A stretch of DNA of 64,000 nt from Thermopolyspora flexuosa (GTDB lineage: Bacteria > Actinomycetota > Actinomycetes > Streptosporangiales > Streptosporangiaceae). The stretch spans positions 124,001 through 188,000 of the forward strand of contig NZ_VFPQ01000001.1 in assembly GCF_006716785.1 (NCBI RefSeq), written 5' to 3'. This document shows, one piece after another, positions 35,122-43,902 of the stretch (its first letter is position 1; every line of letters starts with the position of its first letter). Both the position numbers and the translations under genes were made by a program. Under the pieces are notes generated by a model. That model ran no database searches and was not told where the DNA came from. It worked only from the letters and a program-made list of their open reading frames with translations.

Positions 35122-36587
35122 CAGGCGGTGACCGGACGGCGCAGGTACACGCCCTGCGGGGTGCCCACGACCTTGCCGTTCTCCAGCACGTGGTGGCCGC
35201 GCACGAAGGTGTCGGTCACCTTGGCGGTGAGCTCGAAGCCCTCGAACGGGGTGTACTCCTGGGTGGACTCGGAGTCCTCGGCCCGCACCACCCAGGTCCG
35301 GTTCGGGTCGACCAGGGCGAAATCCGCGTCGAGGCCCTCGGCGATCGCGCCCTTGGTGCGCAGGCCGTACCGCCTGGCCGGGTTGTACGCGGTGAGCCGG
35401 GCGATCGCGTCGTACCCGAGGCCGCGCCTGCGGCCCTCGGAGATCAGGCCGGGCAGCAGGTACTCGGCGCCGCCGAACCCGGACTTGGCGAGGAACACGT
35501 CGTCGCGCGGGTCGCCGAACTTCTGCTCGTCGCGGCAGCAGGCGTGGTCGCTCACCACCCAGTCGACCTCGCCGGCGAGCACGTGCTCCCACAGCGCCTC
35601 GACGTCCTCGCGCGGCCGGATCGGCGGGTTCACCTTGCCGCCGATGCCGCTCGCGGTGTCGATGTCGGCGAGCAGGTGGCCGATCGTCACCTCGCGGCGG
35701 AAGTCGATGTGCGGGAACGCCTTCGCCATGCGCAGCGCCGCGTCCAGCGCCTTCGCCGAGGACAGGTGGAGCAGGTTGATCGTGGGCAGGCCGGTCTCGT
35801 GCGCCAGGTACGACGCGATGCTGACCGCCAGGCCCTCCGAGTGCGGCGGCCGGGAGGCGCTGTACGCGGCGAGTCCGGTCAGCCTGCCCTCCTGCTCCAC
35901 CATCTCGGTGTACGCGGCCATGATCTCGGCGGTCTCGCAGTGCAGCGAGAGCGAGATCTCGTCGGCGATCTCCGGGAATTGCTCGCGAGCCGCCTGGATG
36001 CCGCGCATCACGAACTCGAAGTGCGCGTAGTCGTACCGCTCGCCCTTCGGGGTCATGAGGAAGGAGCTCTGGTCGCTCGACCGGCCGTGCAGCCCGTGGC
36101 CCCCGTAGAACATGAAGATCTTGAACGAGGTGACCCCGTGCTCGCTGATCAGCGAGGGGATCTCCGCAATGTGCCGGCGGGACATCGGCGCGAGGTGGAA
36201 GGCGTAGTCGACGTACGCCCGGCCGTTCGACAGCGCCAGCGCCTCGGGGAACACCTCGGCGTAGTCCCCGCCCTTGTTGAGGTAGTACCTGCCGGTGCGG
36301 ATGTAGTTGAGCGCGGTGGTCACGCCGCCCTGGGCGCACGCCCGGCTCTCGGTCTCGGTGTCCACCTCGAGCGGGTTGTAGATCCCCCAGTGCTGGTGGG
36401 CGTCGACCACGCCGGGGAAGGCGAGCTTGCCCTCGCCGTCCACCACGGTCCTCGCCGTGGTGGCGTCGAGCCCCGGCGCCACCTGGGCGATCCGCCCGTC
36501 GCGCACGGCGATGTCCGCCTCGAACGGCTCGCTCCGGTCGTGCCGGACGACCCGGACGTTCTTAACGATCAACTCGAACTCTGACAC
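35121..36587 (-). CDS. Cyclic amidohydrolase (dihydropyrimidinase/allantoinase-like)
   Basis: A 488-aa cyclic amidohydrolase predicted to hydrolyse a ring amide. All metal ligands of the binuclear type are recognisable: His64 and His66 in DAHQHWG, the lysine that becomes carbamylated Lys156 in TSFKIFMF, His216 in LHCETAE, His274 in LLHLSSAKAL and Asp347 in VVSDHACC. It has no signal peptide. GTG 36587 is chosen because GGAGA lies at ideal spacing; the upstream ATG 36632 has none. Family members act on dihydropyrimidines, hydantoins, allantoin or dihydroorotate, and the actual ring is unknown here. Its place beside a Mo-hydroxylase, reductases and CoA-ester enzymes suggests a hydrolytic ring-opening step. 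Confidence 0.87.
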   Translation of the reverse strand: MSEFELIVKNVRVVRHDRSEPFEADIAVRDGRIAQVAPGLDATTARTVVDGEGKLAFPGVVDAHQHWGIYNPLEVDTETESRACAQGGVTTALNYIRTGRYYLNKGGDYAEVFPEALALSNGRAYVDYAFHLAPMSRRHIAEIPSLISEHGVTSFKIFMFYGGHGLHGRSSDQSSFLMTPKGERYDYAHFEFVMRGIQAAREQFPEIADEISLSLHCETAEIMAAYTEMVEQEGRLTGLAAYSASRPPHSEGLAVSIASYLAHETGLPTINLLHLSSAKALDAALRMAKAFPHIDFRREVTIGHLLADIDTASGIGGKVNPPIRPREDVEALWEHVLAGEVDWVVSDHACCRDEQKFGDPRDDVFLAKSGFGGAEYLLPGLISEGRRRGLGYDAIARLTAYNPARRYGLRTKGAIAEGLDADFALVDPNRTWVVRAEDSESTQEYTPFEGFELTAKVTDTFVRGHHVLENGKVVGTPQGVYLRRPVTA

Positions 36588-36648
36588 TGGAGTCTCCTTC
36601 TGGGGGCGCCGGTAGGCAGGGTCGGCCGTCATGCGGGTGCGGCGGCCG

Positions 36649-38079
36649 TCAGGGACGGGGGGTGGGGTCGGTGAGCGTGCCGAGGAGGCGCATGACGTCC
36701 CCCACGCCGGGGAGGGTGTCGAGCCGGGCGACCAGGTCGTACACCGCGCGGGCGGTCTCCTCCGGCAGCCGTCCGGCCACGTTCGCGTGGAACTTGGTGG
36801 CGAGCTCGGCGTCGGACAACGGGCGCTTCGAGCCGCCGCGGTTGGCGAGCACCTCCTCGGTCCACTCCCGGCCGTCGTCGGTCCACAGCCGGACGATGGC
36901 GGGGAACTGGTACGGGAAGATCGCGTCGCAGCGCTCGTCGGGGACCACGTCCACCTTCGCCATGAGCGCGCGGCGCACCGGGTCGCGGGCGAGCTCGTCG
37001 GTGAAGTCGTCGAGGCCCACGCCGAGCCCGCCGCCGCCGAGCAGGCCCGCCACCACCGCGTACGGCCCGCTGAACTGGGCCTGGTACCCGGTCTCCGGGG
37101 CGCGCTTGGTCTCGATCGGCTGGCCGATGGTGCGGATCACCGCGCTCGGCACGCGCAGCTCGATGCGCTCGATCCGGTTCGGGTCGACGCCGCGGGCGCG
37201 CAGCGCCATGCCCGCGTCGATCGCGGTGTGGGTGAAGTGGTTCGCCGGATACGGCTTGAAGAAGATGCCCGGGACCTCCCAGGTCTCGCCGAGGCCCTCG
37301 ACCACCTGCGCGTGGTCGGCCTCGCCGCGCAGGAACGCCTCGAAGAACCCGAACCGGCCCTCGAGCACGGTGGGCGGGCCGGTGAAGCCGCGCGCCACCA
37401 GCGCCGCGGCGGTGACCGCGGAGTGCGCGGCCCAGCCGCAGTGCAGCCGCTTCACCGTGCCGCCGGTGCGGTTCGCCTCGATGATGCCGGAGGCGAACGA
37501 GGCGGTGATGCCGAGCGCGTGCAGCACGCCCTGCTCGCCGAGGCCCATGAGCATCGCCGCGGCGGCGGCGCCGCCCATCGCGCCGCAGATCGACGTGGCG
37601 TGCTGGCCGTGCTCGAAGAACACCGAGTTGCCCAGCTCGGTGTCGTAGCCGGCCATGCCGAGCCGTACCGCGATCTCCAGGCCGACCGCGATCGCCGCAC
37701 AGGCCGCGGCCCCGTCCGCGCCGGCGGCCTGGGCGGCGGCGAGCGCGGCCGGGACCACCGCGGCGCTCGGGTGCAGCACCGAGGGCAGGTGGGTGTCGTC
37801 GTAGTCCAGCGAGTGGGCGAGCACGCCGTTGGCGAACGCGGCCTGGGCGGCGGGCAGCGCGTCCGGCACGCCGACCGCGTTCGCCTCGGGACGGCCGCCC
37901 TGCTCGGCGACGTACCCGACGGCGGCGGCGCTGGTCGGCAGCCGGTACGCGGCGACGCACAGGCCGAGCACGTCGAGCACCCGCTGCCGGACGCTGCGCG
38001 CCACGTCCTCCGGGAGCGGCTTGGCCGCGGTCTCGGCCGCGAACCGGGCGAGGGCGGCGGCGAGGGTCGTCTCAGCCAC
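36649..38079 (-). CDS. MmgE/PrpD family protein, first copy
   Basis: A 476-aa member of the 2-methylcitrate dehydratase / cis-aconitate decarboxylase superfamily. The all-helical part covers residues 1-260 and about 395-470, with the lid domain in between. Typical motifs are ANGVLAHSLDYDDTH near 84-97, HPSAAVVPAALA near 102, the GITASFASGIIEANRTGG loop near 187 and KPYPANHFTHTAIDA near 272. It dehydrates, decarboxylates or epimerises small di- and tricarboxylates. GTG 38079 overlaps the stop of the cyclase gene by 8 bases. A second copy with limited similarity is encoded at 49497, so two different steps are likely. Confidence 0.87.
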   Translation of the reverse strand: MAETTLAAALARFAAETAAKPLPEDVARSVRQRVLDVLGLCVAAYRLPTSAAAVGYVAEQGGRPEANAVGVPDALPAAQAAFANGVLAHSLDYDDTHLPSVLHPSAAVVPAALAAAQAAGADGAAACAAIAVGLEIAVRLGMAGYDTELGNSVFFEHGQHATSICGAMGGAAAAAMLMGLGEQGVLHALGITASFASGIIEANRTGGTVKRLHCGWAAHSAVTAAALVARGFTGPPTVLEGRFGFFEAFLRGEADHAQVVEGLGETWEVPGIFFKPYPANHFTHTAIDAGMALRARGVDPNRIERIELRVPSAVIRTIGQPIETKRAPETGYQAQFSGPYAVVAGLLGGGGLGVGLDDFTDELARDPVRRALMAKVDVVPDERCDAIFPYQFPAIVRLWTDDGREWTEEVLANRGGSKRPLSDAELATKFHANVAGRLPEETARAVYDLVARLDTLPGVGDVMRLLGTLTDPTPRP

Positions 38080-38971
38080 GGCCGACCACCGCCAGCGGGC
38101 GGACCGGGGAGCCGGTGGCGCCGAAGATGGGCAGCGGGGAGAGCACGAAGGTGAACTCGTGCACCCCGTCGGCGGCGAGCTCCTCGAGGTTGAGCGTCTC
38201 GATGATGTACACGCCGCGCTCCACGAGCAGCACGCGGTGGGCGGGCAGGACCGAGTGGCCCTTGCCGGGCTTGAGGCACTCGAACGCGATCGTGTCCGCG
38301 CCGGCCGCGTGCGGCCTCTGGTCGGCGAGCCAGACCGCGCCCGCCTCGCCCACGCCCGGGACGCCGGACTCGTGGCCGATGTAGACGTTGCGGTCGGGGT
38401 TGGCGAAGTGCCGCCCCCAGCCGCTGCGCACGAGCACCACGTCGCCGGGGGCGATCGGGGTGCCCTGCCGTTCGACGGTCTTCTCCAGGTCCTCGGGGGT
38501 GATCTCGTAGCCGGGCTCGCAGCCCTCCGGGGTGCCGAGCGCGGCGGGCACGTCGAGCAGCACGCCGCGGCGGAGCATCGGGGCGATGGTGTGCGCGCCG
38601 AGCTCGGCGAACCGGCCGCCCCGGGACGCCTCGTCCGCGGCCGCGCCGCCGAGCAGCCGGCCCTCGTGGGAGACGTGGGCGAAGGCGTCGATGTGGGTGC
38701 CGACGTGGGTGCCCATCACGATGATGTCGTTGGCGGCCGAGCCGCCGTCCGGCCGCACCATGTCGCCGTGCCGCCGCGGCAGCGAATGCCAGAACGGGGG
38801 GTGGTTGGGGGACTGCGGCATGCCGATGGTGAGCGGCCGTCCCAGGTCGTAGATCCGGACCCCCTCGCGGACCGCCCGCAGCAGCGGGTCGGCGGTGCCC
38901 GCACCGGTCACTTTCCCTCGCCCTTCCGTGTCGAAATGGGTGTCGCTCTGGGTGTCGATGCGGGTGGTCAT
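38072..38971 (-). CDS. Cyclase family protein (kynurenine formamidase-like hydrolase)
   Basis: A 299-aa metal-dependent hydrolase of the cyclase family, identified by HVGTHIDAFAHV near 88-99 (the HxGTHxD metal site), by the RSGW near 182 and by the SVLPAHRVLLVERGVYIIETLNLEEL C-terminal strands (in part). Members hydrolyse N-formylkynurenine, or cleave isatin and other cyclic amides, so it may perform a second amide hydrolysis beside the amidohydrolase. ATG 38971 overlaps the CoA-transferase stop as ATGA. Confidence 0.85.
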   Translation of the reverse strand: MTTRIDTQSDTHFDTEGRGKVTGAGTADPLLRAVREGVRIYDLGRPLTIGMPQSPNHPPFWHSLPRRHGDMVRPDGGSAANDIIVMGTHVGTHIDAFAHVSHEGRLLGGAAADEASRGGRFAELGAHTIAPMLRRGVLLDVPAALGTPEGCEPGYEITPEDLEKTVERQGTPIAPGDVVLVRSGWGRHFANPDRNVYIGHESGVPGVGEAGAVWLADQRPHAAGADTIAFECLKPGKGHSVLPAHRVLLVERGVYIIETLNLEELAADGVHEFTFVLSPLPIFGATGSPVRPLAVVGRG

Positions 38972-40164
38972 GCGATCACCCGCTTCTCGCGCAGCTCGGC
39001 CACGGTTTCCGCGTCGATGCCGAGCTCGTTGCGGAGGATGTCGTCGGTGTCCGCGCCGAGCGGCCGGCCGGGGAACCGGATGCGGCCGGGGGTGTTCGAC
39101 ATCCGCCACATCACGTTGTGCATGAGCACCGACCCGAGCTCGGCGTCCTCGACCCGGGTGAGCATCCCGGTCTCCCGGACGTGCGGGTCCTCGACGATGT
39201 CGCGGGCGTCGTAGACGGGGGCGACCGCGGCGCCGACGCGCTCGAACTCCTCGATCACCTCGGCCCGGGTGCGCTCGGCGATCCAGTCGCCGACGTACCT
39301 GTCGAGCAGGTCGGCGTGCCTGGCACGTTCCCGGCCGGTGGCGAACCAGGGCTCGTCGATCACCTCGGGGTGGCCGACCAGCCGCATCACCCGCTCGGCG
39401 ATGCTCTGCGCGCTGGTGGACACGGCCACCCACTTGCCGTCCTTGCACCGGTAGGTGTTGCGCGGGGAGTTGTTCGTGGAGCGGTTGCCCTGCCGCTGCC
39501 CGATGACGCCGAGCGCGTCGTAGACCATCGGGCCGGGGCCGACCGCCGTCATGATCGGCTCGAGCAGGCTCATGTCGACGATCTCGCCGCGGCCGGTGCG
39601 CTCCCGGGCCCACAGCGCCATCATCGTCGCGGCCGACGCGGCGATCCCGCAGATGCTGTCGGCGAGGCCGAACGCGGGGAGCGTCGGCGGCCCGTCCGGC
39701 TGCCCGGTGAGGTGGGCGAAGCCGCTCATCGCCTCGGCGAGGGTGCCGAACCCGGGACGCGCCGCGTACGGCCCGCGCTGCCCGAACCCGGTGATCCGGA
39801 CGATGACCAGCCGCGGGTTCGCCTCGTGCAGCACGTCCGGGCCGAGCCCCCAGCGCTCCAGCGTGCCCGGCCGGAAGTTCTCCACCAGGACGTCGGCGGT
39901 CCGGGCCAGGCGGAGCAGGATGTCGGCGCCCTCCGGCGCGGACAGGTTGAGGCCGAGCGTGCGCTTGTTCCGGGAGATCTCCTTCCACCAGAGCGGAACG
40001 CCGTTCTTCGCGGGGCCGTGCCCCCGCATGCCGTCCCCGGCGACCGGGTGCTCGATTTTGATCACGTCGGCGCCCTGATCACCGAGGATCTGGCAGCACA
40101 GCGGTCCGGCGAGGATGGTGGACACGTCCAGCACCCGCAGTCCCGTCAGTGGCCCGTCTTTCAC
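38968..40164 (-). CDS. CaiB/BaiF-family CoA-transferase, operon member
   Basis: A 398-aa family III CoA-transferase. It opens with GPLTGLRVLDVSTILAGP, then DQGADVIKIEHPVAGD, the loop NKRTLGLNLS near 87 and the catalytic-Asp region ADSICGIAASAATMMALWARE near 165, with a GRKPLGAD-like end. GTG 40164 is preferred, with AGGAGA six bases upstream; an ATG 21 bases further upstream has no binding site. In this operon it most likely activates a dicarboxylate (for example an itaconate- or citramalate-type acid) before cleavage by the CitE-type lyase; that role is inference from the pairing. Confidence 0.9.
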   Translation of the reverse strand: MKDGPLTGLRVLDVSTILAGPLCCQILGDQGADVIKIEHPVAGDGMRGHGPAKNGVPLWWKEISRNKRTLGLNLSAPEGADILLRLARTADVLVENFRPGTLERWGLGPDVLHEANPRLVIVRITGFGQRGPYAARPGFGTLAEAMSGFAHLTGQPDGPPTLPAFGLADSICGIAASAATMMALWARERTGRGEIVDMSLLEPIMTAVGPGPMVYDALGVIGQRQGNRSTNNSPRNTYRCKDGKWVAVSTSAQSIAERVMRLVGHPEVIDEPWFATGRERARHADLLDRYVGDWIAERTRAEVIEEFERVGAAVAPVYDARDIVEDPHVRETGMLTRVEDAELGSVLMHNVMWRMSNTPGRIRFPGRPLGADTDDILRNELGIDAETVAELREKRVIA

Positions 40165-40232
40165 TGAGTTCTCCTGTTCCGCCATAGTGGACGCCGTTCC
40201 GCTCAGAGGTTAAGCCTTCGGTCGTTGCAGGG

Positions 40233-41552
40233 TCAACTCGGTGCCTGACGCCCCGAGCCGTCCCCGGAAAAGGCCTGCTGACCTGCGATTTCCCGGTTCC
40301 CGGCCGATGCGGCCCCGCCGTTCCAGGCCGCGCGGGCGAACAGCACCGCGAACGCGGCACCGCCGCAGCAGGCCGCGGTCAGCGCCCAGCCGGCCGGGTA
40401 CGACGCGTACTCGGCCACCGTGCCGACGAGCAGCGGCCCGGCGATCCCGCCGACCGCGCCGCCCGCCTGGACCACGCCCGAGGCCCGGCCCGCCTGGGCC
40501 GGATAGGTCTCGGCGAGGGCGAGCGCGGCCACGCTCGTCCACCCCCAGCCCGCGCCGGACGCGATGAGCACGCCGGGCAGCACCAGCGCCGGGTCGCCCG
40601 GAATCAGCAGCGCGAAGCCCGCCGCCCCGAGCACCATCAGCCCCGCCACGGTGAACCGGCCGTGCCGCCGCCCCCGGCCGAGGCCGAGCGCGAGCCGTAC
40701 CGCGATGATCGTCAGGCTGCCCAGGGCGAGCAGCCCGCCCGCCGCGCTCTGCGACATCCCGAGCCGCGCCCCGTAGTCGACGATCAGCCCGCTCAGCGCG
40801 GTCGCCGCCGCCGAGCACAGCAGGTACGCCAGGGTGAGCAGCACCAGCGGCGCCACCGGGGTGAGCCGGGTGCGCGGCGGCGCCGGATCCCCGCGGCCGG
40901 GCCGCGGCCCGCCCTCGTCGGGCACCCGTAACACGAGCAGTGCCACCACCGCCGCGGCGTCGAGCAGGAACACCAGCCGCCACGGCAGGCCGAGCGTGAG
41001 CAGGGACGGCGCCAGCCCGGCGAGCAGCGTGGAGGCCGGCAGCGAGGAACGTTCCAGGCCGAACACGAGCGGCCGCCACGCCGGGCGCACGTTGCGGACG
41101 ATGAGCAGCGTGCCGAGCGGCGCGCCGATCGCCGAGCCGACCCCGCCGACCGCCATCGCCACGAGCAGCCCCGGCCAGGAGCCGCCGAACAGCGCCACGG
41201 CGACGAGGCACGCCCCGGTCAGCGCCGCGGTGAGGCGCAGCGCCCGCCGCGGGCCGAGCCGGTCCGCCGCCAGGCCGCCGAGCGGCATCGCGGCCGCGCC
41301 CACCGCGAAGAACACGCTGATCGTCAGGCCGAGCGAGGCGCTGTCCAGGCCCAGGTCGGTGCGGACCGCCACGCCGAACGCCCCCACCAGGTAGGCGGGG
41401 TGGATGTACAGCATGCCGACGAGCACGGCGAGCACGATCGCCCGCCGCGAGGCCCACGCCGGCGACGCGCCGGCGGTGCCCGACCGGCTCGCCCCGCGCC
41501 CCCGATCCGCGCCGCCGTACCGTGGCCGCCGCCACAGCCCGGGGCGCGTCAC
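40233..41552 (-). CDS. Major facilitator superfamily transporter
   Basis: A 439-aa transporter with about 12 hydrophobic segments. The N-terminal half has the MFS loop GGLAADRLGPRRALR near 90 and the central loop is long and charged (near 205-230, VPDEGGPRPGRGD). It has an Arg-rich N-terminal tail of about 35 residues. GTG 41552 overlaps the stop of the small HapK-like gene (GTGA). Lying inside the operon it may import or export the substrate or an acid intermediate, in parallel with the ABC system at 50930-55973. Confidence 0.85.
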   Translation of the reverse strand: MTRPGLWRRPRYGGADRGRGASRSGTAGASPAWASRRAIVLAVLVGMLYIHPAYLVGAFGVAVRTDLGLDSASLGLTISVFFAVGAAAMPLGGLAADRLGPRRALRLTAALTGACLVAVALFGGSWPGLLVAMAVGGVGSAIGAPLGTLLIVRNVRPAWRPLVFGLERSSLPASTLLAGLAPSLLTLGLPWRLVFLLDAAAVVALLVLRVPDEGGPRPGRGDPAPPRTRLTPVAPLVLLTLAYLLCSAAATALSGLIVDYGARLGMSQSAAGGLLALGSLTIIAVRLALGLGRGRRHGRFTVAGLMVLGAAGFALLIPGDPALVLPGVLIASGAGWGWTSVAALALAETYPAQAGRASGVVQAGGAVGGIAGPLLVGTVAEYASYPAGWALTAACCGGAAFAVLFARAAWNGGAASAGNREIAGQQAFSGDGSGRQAPS

Positions 41553-41902
41553 CCCCAGATCTCATCCGCGTAGAGGATGTTGACCGGGGTACGCCAGCCG
41601 GTCGCCTCGTCCCGGCCCCAGCGGCGGCGCCACTCGGCCGCGTGCTCGAGGATCACCGGGTCGCCGAAGTGCAGCCTGCCGTCCGCGTGGAACGCCTCGA
41701 AGTCGTCGACGAACAGCAGGTCGAAGTGCTTGAACCACTCCTCGCCCCGCACGTTCCGCCGGACCACGAAGTTCGCGTACGACTGGATTCCGGGGTTCTG
41801 CCGGAAGACGGGGTAGTCCACGGTGCGGGTGAACTCCTCGTACTCCTTCAGGTCCACGCCCGGTTTGATGTTGTAGGTGAGCAGCACCAGCTTGCGCGCC
41901 AT
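41549..41902 (-). CDS. Small HapK/RedY-like protein (dimeric alpha-beta barrel type)
   Basis: A 117-aa cytosolic protein: KLVLLTYNIKPGVDLKEYEEF forms the first strand and helix (given in part), then VDYPVFRQNPGIQSY and a strand FDLLFVDDFEAFH. The pattern matches the REDY-like/HapK family of small ferredoxin-like fold proteins related to ABM and EthD-type proteins. They act in small-molecule biosynthesis or degradation without a common mechanism. A strong AAGGAG lies before ATG 41902. It sits between the OYE reductase and MFS genes. Confidence 0.7.
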   Translation of the reverse strand: MARKLVLLTYNIKPGVDLKEYEEFTRTVDYPVFRQNPGIQSYANFVVRRNVRGEEWFKHFDLLFVDDFEAFHADGRLHFGDPVILEHAAEWRRRWGRDEATGWRTPVNILYADEIWG

Positions 41903-41940
41903 GGCGGACAACTCCTTCTGAATCGGAAACCTCGGATGGT

Positions 41941-43902
41941 TCACAGGGCGCGGCCGAGGGCGTGGCCCTCGAACATCGCCTCCAGCAGCGAGCGCGGGGC
42001 CACCGCGTCGCCCACGACGTGGACGTCGAGTCCCGCGCCGGCCAGCTCGGCCGCGAGCCGGTCGGCGGCGTCCGGCGGCTCGGCCACCACCACGTCGGTG
42101 ACCCCCTCGATGACCTGCGTGGCCGAGACCAGCGACGAGGTCAGCTCCGCCCGGTCGCCGCGGAACGTGGCCTGCACGCCGGTCCACAGGTTCACGCCGA
42201 GGTCGCGGAGCCGTTCCACGGTGGTCATCCGGCTGTAGTAGCTCACCCCCCACAGCGGCGAGCCGGCCCGGGTGACCACGTGCACGGTGGCGCCGCCGCG
42301 CGCCGCGGTCTCCGCGACGGACGCGGTCGTCCAGCTCCCCTCACCGTCGAGGATCACCAGGGTGCGGCCCGCCCAGGACCGCCCGTCGAGCGCCTGCTCG
42401 GGGGTGAGCGGCCGCGCCCAGCCGGGCGCCTTCGGCCGGCGGCGGGCCGAGCCGGTGGCGATCACCACGGCGTCGGGCCCGGCGGCGAGCACGTCGGCCG
42501 CGGTGACCGGCGTGCCGGTGCGGATCTCCACGCCGAGCCGCCGGAGCTGGTTCTCCTCGTAGCGGCGCAGCAGGTCGAGCTCGTGCCGCCCCACGCCGCG
42601 CCGCCCGGTGCGGATCTGCCCGCCGAGCTCGGCCGCCTGCTCCCACAGCCGCACCCGGTGCCCGCGCTCGGCGGCCACCCGGGCGGCCTCCATGCCCGCC
42701 GGGCCGCCGCCGACGACGAGCACCGACCGGGGCGGGTCGGCGTCCCGGGTCGGCTCCGGCCACTCGGCCTCCCGGCCCACGCGGGGGTTCATCATGCAGG
42801 TGATCGGCCGGTGCCCGGCGATCTCGCCGATGCAGAAGTTGCACGACACGCAGGGCCGTACCTCTTCCTCCCGGCCCTCGGCGACCTTGGCCAGCAGGAA
42901 CGGGTCGGCCATGTGCGCCCGGGTCATCGCGACCAGCGCGATCTTCCCCGTGGCGAGCGCCTTCTCCGCGTCCGCGACCTCGGCGAACCGGCAGGCGGTG
43001 AGGATCGGCACGTCCCCGGCGACCTCGGCGATCGCCAGCGTCTTGTCGAGGTACGGCGCCCGCCCCTCGCTCATGTCGGCGACGTGGTGGCCGATCGACG
43101 GCTCGGTGTAGGAGGCGACCGACACGTTGAGGAACGCGATCGGCCGGGTACGGCACAGCGTCTCGGCGATCCGCCGGCCCTGCGCGAGGTCCTGGCCGCC
43201 GGGCAGCAGCTCGTCCGCGCTCATCCGCACGCCCACCAGCAGCTCGGAGCCGACCGCCTCCAGCACGTCGTCGAGCACCTCGAGGGGGAACCGCAGCCGG
43301 TTCTCCTCCGAGCCGCCGTAGGCGTCGGTGCGGGTGTTGGAGGCCGGGGAGATGAACTGGTGGAGCAGGTGCCCGTGGCCGAAGTGGACCTCCAGGCCCT
43401 GGAAGCCCGCCTTGACCGCGAGCCGGGCCGCGTCCACGTAGGCCCGCCGTACCTCGCGCATGTCGGCGAGCGTCATCACGTGCGGCACCGGGCCGGTGAC
43501 GTGCCAGCGCACCGTGCTCGGCCCCCACGAGGCGGTGCGGCGGAACACGTTCTCGCTGTGCCGCCCGGTGTGGGTGATCTGCACGAAGACCGCGGCGCCC
43601 GCGGCGCGGACCGCCTCGACGATCCGGGTCAGCCCGGGCAGGGCCTCGGGCGCGGAGCTGAGCCCGCCCGCCCGGCCGAGGCTGGTGTCGTGCACCCGCA
43701 GCGGCTCGACGATGATCAGCCCGGCGCCGCCCTGCGCCCGTTCCCGGAAGTAGGCGACATGCCGGTCGGTGGGCAGGAAGTCGACGGCGAAGTTCGTGGT
43801 GTGCGCCGACACGAAGATCCGGTTGCGCAGGGTCAGGCCGCCGAGCCGCAGCGGCCGGAACACGTGGGGGTAGGCGGCGGCCCCCGGGTACGGCTCAGGC
43901 AT
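41941..43902 (-). CDS. OYE-type NADH:flavin oxidoreductase with Fe-S cluster and FAD domain
   Basis: A 653-aa three-domain reductase like 2,4-dienoyl-CoA reductase and trimethylamine dehydrogenase. An FMN TIM barrel occupies residues 10-340, with HFGHGHLLHQFISP near 173 and NTRTDAYGGS near 189. A [4Fe-4S] motif is made of Cys351, Cys354, Cys357 and Cys369. An FAD/NAD domain starts with VVGGGPAGMEAARVA near 396 and has an end motif for flavin near 630. It would reduce an activated C=C bond. The ATG overlaps the stop of the SnoaL-OsmC gene. With the fumarate-reductase-type gene at 52583 this gives the operon two flavin reductases. Confidence 0.9.
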   Translation of the reverse strand: MPEPYPGAAAYPHVFRPLRLGGLTLRNRIFVSAHTTNFAVDFLPTDRHVAYFRERAQGGAGLIIVEPLRVHDTSLGRAGGLSSAPEALPGLTRIVEAVRAAGAAVFVQITHTGRHSENVFRRTASWGPSTVRWHVTGPVPHVMTLADMREVRRAYVDAARLAVKAGFQGLEVHFGHGHLLHQFISPASNTRTDAYGGSEENRLRFPLEVLDDVLEAVGSELLVGVRMSADELLPGGQDLAQGRRIAETLCRTRPIAFLNVSVASYTEPSIGHHVADMSEGRAPYLDKTLAIAEVAGDVPILTACRFAEVADAEKALATGKIALVAMTRAHMADPFLLAKVAEGREEEVRPCVSCNFCIGEIAGHRPITCMMNPRVGREAEWPEPTRDADPPRSVLVVGGGPAGMEAARVAAERGHRVRLWEQAAELGGQIRTGRRGVGRHELDLLRRYEENQLRRLGVEIRTGTPVTAADVLAAGPDAVVIATGSARRRPKAPGWARPLTPEQALDGRSWAGRTLVILDGEGSWTTASVAETAARGGATVHVVTRAGSPLWGVSYYSRMTTVERLRDLGVNLWTGVQATFRGDRAELTSSLVSATQVIEGVTDVVVAEPPDAADRLAAELAGAGLDVHVVGDAVAPRSLLEAMFEGHALGRAL